Shown here: in pieces, positions 28,101 through 33,852 of the stretch | Layout: each line of letters opens with the position of its first letter | Position numbering within the stretch: the stretch's first letter is position 1 | NCBI GenBank assembly: GCA_020051095.1 | Contig: JAGVJN010000041.1 | Coordinates: 124,001 to 188,000 of the forward strand | Source of the DNA: Pseudomonadota bacterium | GTDB taxonomy: Bacteria > Pseudomonadota > Gammaproteobacteria > Legionellales > Legionellaceae | Reading direction: 5' to 3' | Length of the DNA stretch: 64,000 bases | The notes under the pieces: generated by a model | Databases searched by the model: none | What the model was told of the DNA's origin: nothing | The model's input: the letters and a program-made list of their open reading frames with translations, nothing else | Position numbers and translations under genes: made by a program

Positions 28101-29245
28101 CCGTAGCCTTGTCGAGAGATGCCAAAGGAGAATTATTGGATCGCATCGCCCACTACCCCAACTTAAGTGATACGTGTTTGAGCTATATTATTAAACACCC
28201 CCATACCAAAGCAGAAACGCTTAGTTTTATGATTGGTGAGGTGAAAAATAGTCAACATATCGACTTGATCATTGATCGATTAGACAAGCAAGGGGATAAT
28301 ACCAAGGCCATTGATTTATTGTTGAAAAGCCCGTTTTTATCTTCCACTCATATGAAACGATTATTAGATGATTTTTCCTTGAACAAAGGCCAACGGGAGT
28401 CGATTCATAACCATCCATTATGCAACACGCAGGTGCTTGCAACCTTAATAGATTGCGCGGAAGACGAACAACAACTGTTAAAATGCTTCGAAAACAATGC
28501 ATATTCAGAGTTGCTTGCCAAGCCATTAATAGTAAAAGCAACGCGGTTACAATGTGAATCGATGCTCTTGGATAAAATGTGTGGAATAGCTCAAACAAGC
28601 AGCGAGTTAAAAAGCCTATTAGTTTTATCTGCCGATACCAATATCATCCTTTCCGAGGATTTGTATACGCAAATTGCCTTGCACCCTGCTTGTGATGACA
28701 ACATTCTATCGCAACTGGAAAAAATGAATGTCAGTAATGCCAATAAACTTAAAATTCATGTACAAGCCTATCTAAACCACCATGAATTGCTGAAACATTT
28801 AGAAGCACTCAAAGATTTAGGAGAGCAACTGAAAAAATCACCCGATAAGCAAGAGCAAGCGGCAAACGCAGCCCTTTCGCTACATAAGGATCTATCAAAA
28901 GCCGTGGATGCTTTAATCAGAAAAGATGGCTTAATCGATGCAAATAAAATTTCACAATTTCAAAAAGCATGCGTGGATGCGTTCAATTACAATGACAAAG
29001 AGCGGATAAAAGCGTTACAAACACATCCGGGCACTTGGTTTAAAGTGAGCCTTGTTTTGCGTGCCATCTTGGGTGTGATTGCCTTAATCACGGTGATACC
29101 TGCTGTGGTTGTTCAAGCAAGAAGTCAACATGGTTTTGTTAAAACCTTCTTCGCAACCCCGGAAACAGAAGGTGCGAAGCAATTAAAAGCCATACAAGAT
29201 GAATTTGAGGCAATTGATAAACCAAAACCTCAGCGTAAGCAATAA
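16190..29245 (+). CDS. Giant 4351-residue DUF3638/DUF3645-type helicase-like protein, probable translocated effector
   Basis: About 500 kDa in one frame. Region 100-260 holds GGHAIIYQF (His125), INNSGAG and QLSGTCAQRS (Cys243), suggesting a cysteine-hydrolase module. The core (about 1980-2700) has RPHQQDGIRELL, a P-loop-like MGGGKSKVLSP (2013-2023), LIDEVHQ (DEVH near 2153-2156), and AIPYRANNSPNEQSNFGN (about 2327-2344), which is the DUF3645 signature. It continues with FSGTPWN (about 2467-2473) and DQAHTLGTD (about 2625-2633). This order is that of the giant DUF3638 proteins of eukaryotes and of some amoeba-associated bacteria. Residues 3100-4200 are helical repeats with recurring H-P-x(4-6)-L units. 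A hydrophobic segment (about 4286-4308) and a TPETEGAK...DEFEAI acidic tail end the protein, as in Dot/Icm substrates. The catalytic role is unknown. It stands alone, with no co-directional partner nearby. Confidence 0.85.
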   Translation: MTQEKIEISENLFAHINNDPFLTGAYGLEGQRHITTVGYLNQYIQSLIDSKQKVSDDVLRLLGNCNTLIEMEKAIAQIDNPSIAKNKTAIKDLATTWYEALALGLQNPQDYLLFPGGWGDKEGGHAIIYQFHKDKNGDLIFTINNSGAGLEYHPKRSVADKELYSPTLQYRIPKAKLGDKKSFILVLQSLLEAQFHHLHDDFDAKDLYETTFAKLSFVDASIEQPPTSVKDYIYTGGQLSGTCAQRSVHQMLKSQFASLDDYRQFIFRFKAYALKDYMEQLRKSGDLGNPQKQGQVKKAIRHQLRLLNVDKEGVKGEALFTGKYRYQCEQELREYLAILRKERVPLQQKAKAVPANQPKRHYDVNFYPQVVDDQSQSGAISRPVLADVYPKPKGGDQLISEMEQALDTCRRLSNISSQPEASFEILEQFFLSLPLPEERHSPLLPFYKSTSTDPKKAQRFYELMADLQEEYFKTGKTVLGNGVMPPRMMAIKASNFAVLGHVARTARAPLLTGDFHHIIDRLPTGLSTQNKLVAQLANHHPDLDKRLQKVREIYPETFDYGAMFPSSMQNDMIAHYSKIIHQFPELETKLKQGFETRYGSQSGPEVRKVRTKNCEALYYYLKVAQNDNLYLPIQDAFRKQQILEYAFAAGLRQFNGTYEIRHRDFSFSYDKNKDTLEMNSVILDGWNLFLILNPLMDTLYQLPEGPVKRCLAYYANQHTSANKITSISGPPSSSKVQLKQWSDKTSDLNDKLVGPEDIEERELFHLRHQPEAQIILTLEYFLKHPEKLSRYDMQVYCEANIFQPGLLVELLTKGHQEDFWPLLQRFMEQGIEASEKKGELSQQSIFYVRMYQSIIQYAYEMDPVAFKQHHENFKHHINLWINEPQQPEQLAHLHHYRFLMLNAQLQSGKALNAKETKELIQSYFVMNQNPLPPECKDADAAYRVERAKKSFMHSLKKNPDLLPWKDILAELESLKIIPGEDQRQSSSQFISPNIYFFDKQGHKFIIDIQQGLVLRDNMAFTYTPSNILNHPIIRHLGLEDARQCWQTADKEQFIIDKPPVKLRFTVKDPSYIVEQQFEVSKGQRVWHQLMASSTAQREYLNLNYSNVLNQTLPPVLSERLNFMWAAPQRDSLLITGANNEVLYRAKESILPSAYKSQWQIQDTKGNTLFLSHPPVESLLSGIESSDYLLVSEDDKKNLSIQFPRYDLTLTKPSGQDTLFLQWDGKDYALDEEQSLELDGIAGLHFADRTLCVLPIVQYLATTERDPVSEYFKFSADTGNTVATDIVKRKPEESDQRFEKPEVWQHSQSRQAMVLKMQNGEPYPETPAQALYLCYVYLASHQEEKALAMLEACDKRLGGLEGRPEEVQYIRWICQSLPYQVEKNQATKKATISTPPVVACQLKAMSLLTEFSKRGQKINFPETETNPATPDAYVRTKTIQADQRFYDSGINQTIYQQYQRYQLMRRDMPVEYLLSESESRSLLNFYHDRLGSTNNDEPKAIGALGYDWVRLNFMNLTRELNHIQQKELGKIKLSDFEINRKKMITAFLKKHEGVHKRQSELESAPIDLDIGYHMELSNCSIAYDSFIKVFTPDAYGRNLKPLENQYGSVIEALAPDMSDAEFSKNFAVYLAIAMSNDLPERNALENYCKAVLRANRHVSVDKQPGHIPYLCNALYRVICEKKQYSYSTNLHHNFDTAAKFSTWVRNLNPAPIDILQLKDSTKGLLASTDAVLQSIPNQQPVIPPTVSLQQRDVVKKLALFGDKDLPSILSERKTWQTLEHQFYTGRKKVLLTESIRKLADSDAGENRLTALTGMREIARRLFNRPEVLEQIHQKTNQRIDAFAKDQTTTESLLLKLANQGPEEKEHKLRWDIDIAAEKRKPININQLLALYFKADRVRYKEVTGLKDENIDQLHGQIAEFIQRGLLLQQLNRIHGETTKLQKQPFETLTDAALFKLGQQLFAPNLMSIFNDPALSVFQFHENILLRPHQQDGIRELLDRDANGHYQEVVEKIVMGGGKSKVLSPNVAFHKANGDNLVIIEVPRALLRTNYVDLKAMSADLYGQSAVLFEFSRDTDSSSKALKALFRQFSDVMVNKNYIVTTGESMQSLELKYLELLASPPDESKIAEFQEWKEQVFWAENLVLMVKNRGDCLIDEVHQGLLLKNRLNYTIGASKALPKFVRDNIVELYQFFKEVPLDGVGGLENQKLTMASLLQSYKPIKTKEQYQQACQALVSALLEHPKSPLLAGIRQSGKTLKESDIPEFTNYLFDKSDSIPGFIKDYPEDLQDLIALYKEEANHLLPFTLSRNSNEHYGPSRNPLKTVDQKAVAIPYRANNSPNEQSNFGNEIESINYTIQSMMINGVTENLLKQYLQFILQQAKAEAKENNKDSINDTAPGNLYKVMTKDMLLSELDIENPKQMRQLHDSMAHNEQLIFEVLKNNVLKNIRMNTKVLSSNALGHVDMMNTVQAFSGTPWNASTYHQRLNYKRELAFGTDEYIIQSLHKKDTPVIGIDFSNPDKLIPNLFALYKDKAQGELRDIIDISAAFKGISNEQVARQIATYIHQHPEQFNHPKAVKFVLFFDEKDQLSALPVDKPDKLSNIITIGSSNPEVIAQRLGCSPEERFSYYDQAHTLGTDIRQSDRAKGIVLCDQDTGISPFLQGVLRNRDVLDGQQSVDVYIPNEMAKGQSLLDLCEGMKKQEEAQLRLDNYLSTHYKMNNLIRQDFLKRILACNEGPEKKAALFKLYQHHFIEQQSERLFDRFGGIAKLEDTRLLLENHQKQLMKSWEELLQKSNVKMTIEEKSTLSSNMAIIIDKACKKGVCDEKQLSPSKTEAMEVELFTEVEKEEERLTEQYDPSSIPTNYTPWHYGNDSLEFLTLKQICQSAKPDYLPDFSDDIVASKNFYKIYNYQKNYLGMFMMPVHALYFVQEGEKITCTLLSPMELADAKKRLKQGVGYHSWISTPNHHVLAGNMPKDIKQNGQYQKIIEQVRFFNGDLGQLLERDAPLTWLTDDSKQKLDFFENYLAPGREAQATHIQQLRMGVQVQFKMLQFVAQNPQRDLRHFDWQKHYPTAEESDIKDLKAVADAFYEITGAWWHNRTTAVTLADKYHLSTTALGYLAQYEDSLRKSKRIEKLKELILFMEFSALDEDNNYVDDFQKLNSLLAAFISGGKPEITKALESTSMFEPDATDIDNAWPNSDFYSAIKNTLPWLSPDPEKILPLLIAKNKYINEKQYQSLVQLSENNPSLAFALLQQPNQGWVKANLETIMQAITTQPDERIEKELLKLTQMNDEIGILAVGTIAKAFPPEQQTRFYRYLIDNKVSDKVHGEIFKQNTDDKIFKFYLNDYPGFYRIPYDAVRSKLDLIKPSDGALLEQISRIKWDDERFIPDLLEHPARTDFVLKNLATYCKTQEQLLNLVDMKNVSILNYGVLDNVVTNPISKLPEVEWAIMQAAIAKDTPKTTLPELMLHELLTRHEPVSFKLLKNVFQQMPIKADYEPYLFKPIYDLKTLDSETLAVFLLNCRKDNNRFFETLINLDAFHATSKQCLIDLWRSRKIYPIWHARILEHPKMDAEVLEALCQTKQLNHLWIDKILAIKKPELTEASYKYLAAQENIQQPQLKTILERTKNADVVLEIAKMATDPALLDALLLDAADDKVRLTVLGKNQFSYQTLSILLDKPNLSTNVLNLILSQASFSQMLFEKLIMQEQADALELGMLIPIITDATMINTLIKKWYDRLDANHIESLAKKDKIGPDAVGLLCEHPKFNFNSYVDVLSHQYADHEFDKILKTLMASKDFQTLTEMLFVRSRQRKTIFIKATQHLLQDATLDPSHIHTLSGLRGLPEALMADLIKHQGISAQDINTIIRNIPSDNPSKEIQALDTVISALLDTNQFAHLTEENLSRIIANPNVIQNCLETIADLPHLTNSVIANLLISHPTNEKLLLRLFSRDDIDSYIIPVLKEAHPDKFMTALETVALSRDAKGELLDRIAHYPNLSDTCLSYIIKHPHTKAETLSFMIGEVKNSQHIDLIIDRLDKQGDNTKAIDLLLKSPFLSSTHMKRLLDDFSLNKGQRESIHNHPLCNTQVLATLIDCAEDEQQLLKCFENNAYSELLAKPLIVKATRLQCESMLLDKMCGIAQTSSELKSLLVLSADTNIILSEDLYTQIALHPACDDNILSQLEKMNVSNANKLKIHVQAYLNHHELLKHLEALKDLGEQLKKSPDKQEQAANAALSLHKDLSKAVDALIRKDGLIDANKISQFQKACVDAFNYNDKERIKALQTHPGTWFKVSLVLRAILGVIALITVIPAVVVQARSQHGFVKTFFATPETEGAKQLKAIQDEFEAIDKPKPQRKQ

Positions 29246-29328
29246 GGCTATCGCCTATTCGATTAACACGCATCGCGCCTTATGAGTCCGCAGGCGCAGC
29301 CAACGTTAGTCTTTAGCGAACCCATCCA

Positions 29329-30441
29329 TCATTGTTGATATGACGGATTAGGTTCTTGTTCACCTTCCCCACCTTGGGCTGGATCATAGGTCAAAGCGGG
29401 TCGTTGACTAGTCGCTGACAACATCTGAAATAAGGGATTGCTGCTGAACGAATGCGGTTGGGATGGTTGTGTAAATAGCGAATAGAATTTCACGCTTGAA
29501 AATAGTTGCAAGGGACTCCGATAAGAACGATGGGCGATTAATTGGTTATCACTATCAAAGCGGGAATATTTTGCCTTAAGTCCTTTGTCAAATAAGCTTA
29601 AGGCATTTCTTGCTTGCTGAGCATAATGGTTATGTTCTTTAATCGCTTCATTGACAGGAGACATTTGATTCGAGATATAGGCGGATTTAAGCTGTTTGAT
29701 CACTTGTTCTCTTCCGCTAACTGAGCCACGATACAAAGATTGATCGAATAAATTCTTGCAAAGATTCTCCCATAGGGTTTGCCAAGCAGAAAACCAAATA
29801 TAGGCCGTATAACCCTCATGCTTTTCTCGGTTATAGCAATCGGGCAGTCTTTTGCTAATCAAGTCATCCAAAATAAATTCAAAATCCTGGCCGTTCGTTG
29901 TATGGTCGTCTTGCCAAGTTTGGATAATATTACTATTAAAGGTATTTGCCATAGCCAGATCGTTAGTCAGTTTTTGATAACGTCCTTGATAATGCTCGCC
30001 GAAATCGCCGCTATGCCCCGGCAAGTTGAGTTCGCTGGCAGCATTGAGAGCACAGCGAATAACTAACTGATGCGTTTCCAAATTGAGGTCACAAGATGAC
30101 GGTTTAACTAATAGGTTTTCTATCAGCAGCAATCGGTCAACGATGTTTAAAATATCACAAACTTTACGCCAATACGGTTTAGCCGTGGCTTGGCACTCGT
30201 AGGAGTGAGTGAAGTAGGTCTTACCAACTTTCAAACTAGCCCAATCGTGTCTCGTTAATGGAAAGTCAGCTACCTTCGCCAGTATTTCATCCGGTTGAGT
30301 TTGTTTTAAGGCTTCCAGCAATGTGGGTATCGTTGTTTTGTCGATCTCAGTCTGATTATTCAACCAATTAACAACATCTTTTATAAACATTTGGCGTGTT
30401 GTCTGGATTCTTTTTTTAAACTCATCGTTAAAATTTGGCAT
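29329..30441 (-). CDS. Orphan soluble protein, effector candidate
   Basis: 370 residues, mostly helical by eye, no signal peptide and no membrane segment. I recognise no domain. Notable stretches are YTAYIWFSAWQTLWENLCKN (about 209-228) and a disordered tail rich in Gln, Pro, Gly and Glu (GGEGEQEPNPSYQQ), a composition common at the C-terminus of Dot/Icm substrates. The start has ggtgag 5 nt upstream. A perfect CTTAATATT lies at 30460-30468 on this strand, but only 18 bp before the ATG. It converges on the giant gene with an 83-bp gap. Function unknown. Confidence 0.6.
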   Translation of the reverse strand: MPNFNDEFKKRIQTTRQMFIKDVVNWLNNQTEIDKTTIPTLLEALKQTQPDEILAKVADFPLTRHDWASLKVGKTYFTHSYECQATAKPYWRKVCDILNIVDRLLLIENLLVKPSSCDLNLETHQLVIRCALNAASELNLPGHSGDFGEHYQGRYQKLTNDLAMANTFNSNIIQTWQDDHTTNGQDFEFILDDLISKRLPDCYNREKHEGYTAYIWFSAWQTLWENLCKNLFDQSLYRGSVSGREQVIKQLKSAYISNQMSPVNEAIKEHNHYAQQARNALSLFDKGLKAKYSRFDSDNQLIAHRSYRSPLQLFSSVKFYSLFTQPSQPHSFSSNPLFQMLSATSQRPALTYDPAQGGEGEQEPNPSYQQ

Positions 30442-30575
30442 ATTATGCTCACCATGGAAAATATTAAGGCGAAATGGTACCGTAAGATTATTTATATTTC
30501 AACTGGGACGGAATACTGCCATCGTCTCGGATAAACGGGGAAACAAATTGCAAGGAAATTCATTCTTTAGGTATA

Positions 30576-31523
30576 ATGAACATTATTAAGACTATTGATA
30601 AGCCAACTATGATAGCCAACCTATTTGAAAATGACTTATATCGAAGCTTTTATCAAACCCTGACGTTGATCCCTTCGATCACGATTCTGTCATCGCTGAT
30701 CTATTTAACGCTAGTCTATGCGATCAAAGTTTCAACCAGCCGGCAAAAGCTAAAAAAACGGGTGGTTTATTTATCATGCCTGGCTTTTGTTATATTTTGC
30801 GCCAAGATTTGGGTGCAAGGGTTTACTCATATTTTTTATGGCATCAGCCTTGTGTCAGCGGGTCTTGTGGTCAGTAATAAAGAATCGATTATGAATATCG
30901 TTGGTTGGGGCATTATCTCCTGGCGAGGACTTTTTTCCGAAGGGGATTATATCGAAATCGCAGGCCACAGTGGTATTGTATACGATTTGGGGGTCTTATA
31001 TTTTAAATTACTTGACTCCAATGGCCAACATCCAAACCGATGCACTGGGAAGATTATTAAAGTGCCAAATGGGTTAGTCATTAATAATGTCATCAAGCGA
31101 TTTTCCATTGAACAACATATCATTGAGCAATATATTCAATGTCTCATCCCGATTAATCAGGATATCACCCAGATTAAATCAGAAGTAGAAACGATCGTAG
31201 ATGACATCATGGACTCTTATTTGCGTAAATTACCCAAAGTCAACAAAGCAAAAAAAGATATGCAATTAATTAGTCATTATGTTTATCAGAAACCTGAGGT
31301 TATCATTGGATTTTATTTAGATAAGCCGGAATATTTCAAAATGACGATTAGTTATCACACTCGGATGACCGACAAAGAACGGCTTGAAGGTGAGATTATT
31401 AACCGGATCCTTCACGACACAATCATCTTTAAGGATGGCCACACGGTGGTTGCCAATGAGGAGGTTATGAAAAAAGCGGACAAATCAGTAAAGCACCCCA
31501 AATTCGATGAAGCCACCGCTTAA
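30576..31523 (+). CDS. MscS-family mechanosensitive channel
   Basis: 315 residues. Two or three membrane helices at the N-terminus (about 30-48 and 60-80) are followed by a pore helix region FYGISLVSAGLVVSNKESIMNIVGW (about 88-112). Next comes the beta-rich MscS middle domain with SWRGLFSEGDYIEIAGHSGIV and KVPNGLVINNVIKRFS. This domain order and the E-G-D-x-I-E-I motif are diagnostic. Such channels open on membrane tension and release solutes during osmotic downshift, here at the inner membrane. Compared with E. coli MscS (286 residues) the length is ordinary. First of three co-directional genes. Confidence 0.85.
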   Translation: MNIIKTIDKPTMIANLFENDLYRSFYQTLTLIPSITILSSLIYLTLVYAIKVSTSRQKLKKRVVYLSCLAFVIFCAKIWVQGFTHIFYGISLVSAGLVVSNKESIMNIVGWGIISWRGLFSEGDYIEIAGHSGIVYDLGVLYFKLLDSNGQHPNRCTGKIIKVPNGLVINNVIKRFSIEQHIIEQYIQCLIPINQDITQIKSEVETIVDDIMDSYLRKLPKVNKAKKDMQLISHYVYQKPEVIIGFYLDKPEYFKMTISYHTRMTDKERLEGEIINRILHDTIIFKDGHTVVANEEVMKKADKSVKHPKFDEATA

Positions 31524-31561
31524 CGTTAAAATTTGCAGTAGGATACATAGGACTCATTCAT

Positions 31562-32089
31562 ATGTTAATCATTTTAGGCGGCCTCCCCGGCACCGGGAAA
31601 AGCACCATCGCTCAAGCGCTTTCAAGGCAACTAGATGCTGTCTATCTTCGTATCGATACCATTGAACAAGCCATCCGAAATACCTGGGATGAGGAAGCCA
31701 TTAAAAATAACGATATGGGCCCCGATGGGTATCTTGTCGCCTATGCGCTTGCTTCGGATAATTTGCAGTTGGGACACACGGTGATAGCAGACTCGGTCAA
31801 TCCCATTGAGTTAACGCGTTCAGACTGGCGAAAAGTCGCCAATGATCAAAATAAGCCTTTTATTGAAGTGGAAATCATCTGTTCAGATAGTGAGTTACAC
31901 AAACATCGCATCGAGACGAGGGAAATCAGTGTTAAGGGACTGACCCCACCCACATGGAAAGAGGTTGTCAATCGCGATTATGAATTATGGAAAACGCCCC
32001 ACCTCATTATCGATACCGCCGTTCATTCTGTTTCTGAAGCAGTCCAATATATCCAAGCTAACATCAGCGATTTCTCCAATAGCCACTAA
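31562..32089 (+). CDS. Small P-loop kinase (zeta-toxin / gluconokinase-like AAA_33 type)
   Basis: 175 residues beginning with a Walker A loop, GLPGTGKST (7-15), then LRIDTIEQAIRNT, GHTVIADSVNPIELTRSDW, where D-S acts as the second acidic site, and HRIETREISVKGLTPPTW as the arginine-rich lid. These features fit the AAA_33 group of small-molecule kinases, which phosphorylate sugars, nucleosides or antibiotics. No antitoxin-like partner adjoins it, so a toxin role is not supported. It lies 38 bp after the channel gene and 69 bp before the next membrane protein. Confidence 0.75.
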   Translation: MLIILGGLPGTGKSTIAQALSRQLDAVYLRIDTIEQAIRNTWDEEAIKNNDMGPDGYLVAYALASDNLQLGHTVIADSVNPIELTRSDWRKVANDQNKPFIEVEIICSDSELHKHRIETREISVKGLTPPTWKEVVNRDYELWKTPHLIIDTAVHSVSEAVQYIQANISDFSNSH

Positions 32090-32158
32090 GAACCCGACTA
32101 ACCGTTTCTCGCCAAAAGGAATGCTATAGTTAATGTAAGGTCACCTAATAGAAATAAG

Positions 32159-33334
32159 ATGACGATTGGTCAATGGATAAAACAACAACTCACAAGCGTT
32201 TGGACCATTTCAAATGGGGTGACTGTCTTCTTTTTATTCATCATTTTTATATTGTGGTCATTTGTTAACAATCGGTACGCCGGTTCAGTCAATCAAGTTA
32301 GCTCATCCTCCCAGCTAAAGCAAAAACTTGCCAATTTTAAAAAAAACTATCTCCCAGCAGATATCGCAAAAGAGTATATGGCGATACCCACCGGCATTTT
32401 TATTCAATCGTTTGAGTTTACGAAGTCAAATACCGTACAAGTCAGTGGTTATGTTTGGCAAAAAATCGATAAAAAGTTATTAGGCCGTGGAATTACCCCA
32501 GGCGTGGTTTTCCCGGAAGCCAATTCATTAGCCAATATGACTGAAGCCTATCGCTATGATTTTGGCTCCTACACACTGGTTGGCTGGCATTTTTTTGGGG
32601 TGTCTTTGTTACAAAACTTTGACTACTCGTCCTATCCGTTTGACATCCAATCCATTTGGGTTCGTATGTGGCCAGCTGATTTTACCCATTCCATTATTCT
32701 AGTCCCTGATTTGCAATCTTACCTGACCACCGAACCGGGAATGGTTTTTGGGTTAGAAAGCGATATTGTTAAGCAAGGGTTTTCTATTCGAGAAACATAT
32801 TTTGATATGCCTATTATGCATTACGATACCACCTTTGGGGAGCCCAAACGATTAATGGAACAATATTCGTTGGAGTTATATTTTAACATTATCATCAAGC
32901 GAAAGTTGATCAATGCGTTTTTAATTCATTTACTCCCTATTCTTGTCATTTGGTCTATTTTGTTTGCTATTACCATGATTATTTCCAATGATAAACAATT
33001 CGCTGAAAGAGTAGGATTATCCACAACTCAACTGTTCACCGCTCTGGGCGGGACTATATTTTCCGTTATTTTAATGAACAACAATTTGCGCAATAGTTAT
33101 TTAGATCAACCCTTTTTGTTTATGGAGTATTTCTATCTGATCACCTACGCTATCATTATGCTAGTGTCTTATGATGCCTATGTGATTACCACACGCAAAA
33201 AAGTTCATACTGTTTTGCATCATAATTTACTGCCCAAAACGGTTTTTTGGCCTTTAGTTTTAGGAAGCATTATCTTCATAACCCTCCTGGAGTTTTTCAT
33301 TTTCCCCGATGATGTGTTCACCTGGCACCGATAA
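32159..33334 (+). CDS. Pentameric ligand-gated ion channel homologue (Cys-loop-type fold)
   Basis: 391 residues. An N-terminal helix (about 17-38) anchors or exports a beta-rich domain of about 200 residues, followed by four helices. The Pro-loop SSYPFDIQSIWVRMWP (about 159-174) matches the F/Y-P-F-D-x-Q signature of the Cys-loop superfamily. KRKLINAFLIHLLPILVIW fits the R-x-P-x-Y...LP entry to helix M1. ERVGLSTTQLFTALGGTIFSVIL fits M2, with the SYLDQPF loop to M3, and the last helix lies near 365-382. Prokaryotic members form proton- or ligand-gated cation channels. The pore and loop pattern is convincing by eye, but I could not align it, so another four-helix receptor is possible. Confidence 0.6.
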   Translation: MTIGQWIKQQLTSVWTISNGVTVFFLFIIFILWSFVNNRYAGSVNQVSSSSQLKQKLANFKKNYLPADIAKEYMAIPTGIFIQSFEFTKSNTVQVSGYVWQKIDKKLLGRGITPGVVFPEANSLANMTEAYRYDFGSYTLVGWHFFGVSLLQNFDYSSYPFDIQSIWVRMWPADFTHSIILVPDLQSYLTTEPGMVFGLESDIVKQGFSIRETYFDMPIMHYDTTFGEPKRLMEQYSLELYFNIIIKRKLINAFLIHLLPILVIWSILFAITMIISNDKQFAERVGLSTTQLFTALGGTIFSVILMNNNLRNSYLDQPFLFMEYFYLITYAIIMLVSYDAYVITTRKKVHTVLHHNLLPKTVFWPLVLGSIIFITLLEFFIFPDDVFTWHR

Positions 33335-33423
33335 ATGACTTATGAGCGGGAAAAGGGATAGGTTAGTAATATTACGTGAAAAGAGGAGCATCGCGTTAAT
33401 ATTAGTATTTTGAAGGCTAATGG

Positions 33424-33475
33424 CTGTTATTCCGCACTAGAAACCAGGATTAATTTATGAAATCATTTTGGTTAT
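33424..33475 (-). repeat. Dispersed repeat, family R3, copy 1
   Basis: On the minus strand, ataaccaaaatgatttcataaatta and ggtttctagtgcggaataac match 39087-39137 (ataaccaaaatggttgaataaataa ... tttttctagtgcgaaatga). Part of the motif (ggttgaataaataa) also recurs near 680. Short, non-coding and of unknown origin. Confidence 0.5.
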
Positions 33476-33500
33476 AAAACCCTAGTAATAACCCATGAAC

Positions 33501-33600
33501 GTCGCCCTCCGCTTTATGCGGAGGGTCCAGAAACTGAGGTGTTTTTAATAGTAACGATAGTTTGATGTCTATGGATCCTCCGCATAAAGCGGAGGAAGCC
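33501..33600. repeat. 29-bp inverted repeat with 42-bp spacer, each arm itself palindromic
   Basis: Arms 33501-33529 and 33572-33600 are reverse complements apart from a few bases, and each holds the palindrome cctccgctttatgcggagg. The right arm has truncated an AraC-type reading frame, so it looks like a small mobile hairpin or the remains of an excised element. Confidence 0.7.
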
Positions 33601-33700
33601 GTGAATAATCGATGCGACTTAATTGTTGTAAAGTCAGCTTCTCATCCAGATGCTTTCCAATATACTCAATCACTGCATTGACGTGTCGCTCATAATTCAT
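33569..33700 (-). pseudogene. Remnant of an AraC-family regulator (first 35 residues, then repeat sequence)
   Basis: From ATG 33700 the frame reads MNYERHVNAVIEYIGKHLDE, then KLTLQQLSRIDYSRL. This closely fits the start of AraC/GyrI-type regulators (N-x-x-I-x-Y-I-x-x-H-L-D-E-x-L-T-L-x-Q-L), just before the first helix-turn-helix should begin. The reading frame then runs into the inverted repeat and stops at 33569. No continuation is visible on the far side. The gene is therefore a relic that lost its DNA-binding and effector domains. Confidence 0.7.
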
Positions 33701-33852
33701 ACTTTGTTCTCACAATTTCCTCATATCATTCACGTTACTAATGTTAACTAATCAAACTTGACTATATTTGACCAAAATTGCTAAATTGATGATGAAAATT
33801 AAATTTTATTGTGTTAGTATTAGCCAACAAGTCATCCATTGAAGGACTCCCT

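Noticed and set aside
31562-32089. Zeta-toxin reading of the P-loop kinase
   Set aside because: Zeta toxins are paired with an epsilon antitoxin gene; neither neighbour is one, so only the general kinase call is kept.
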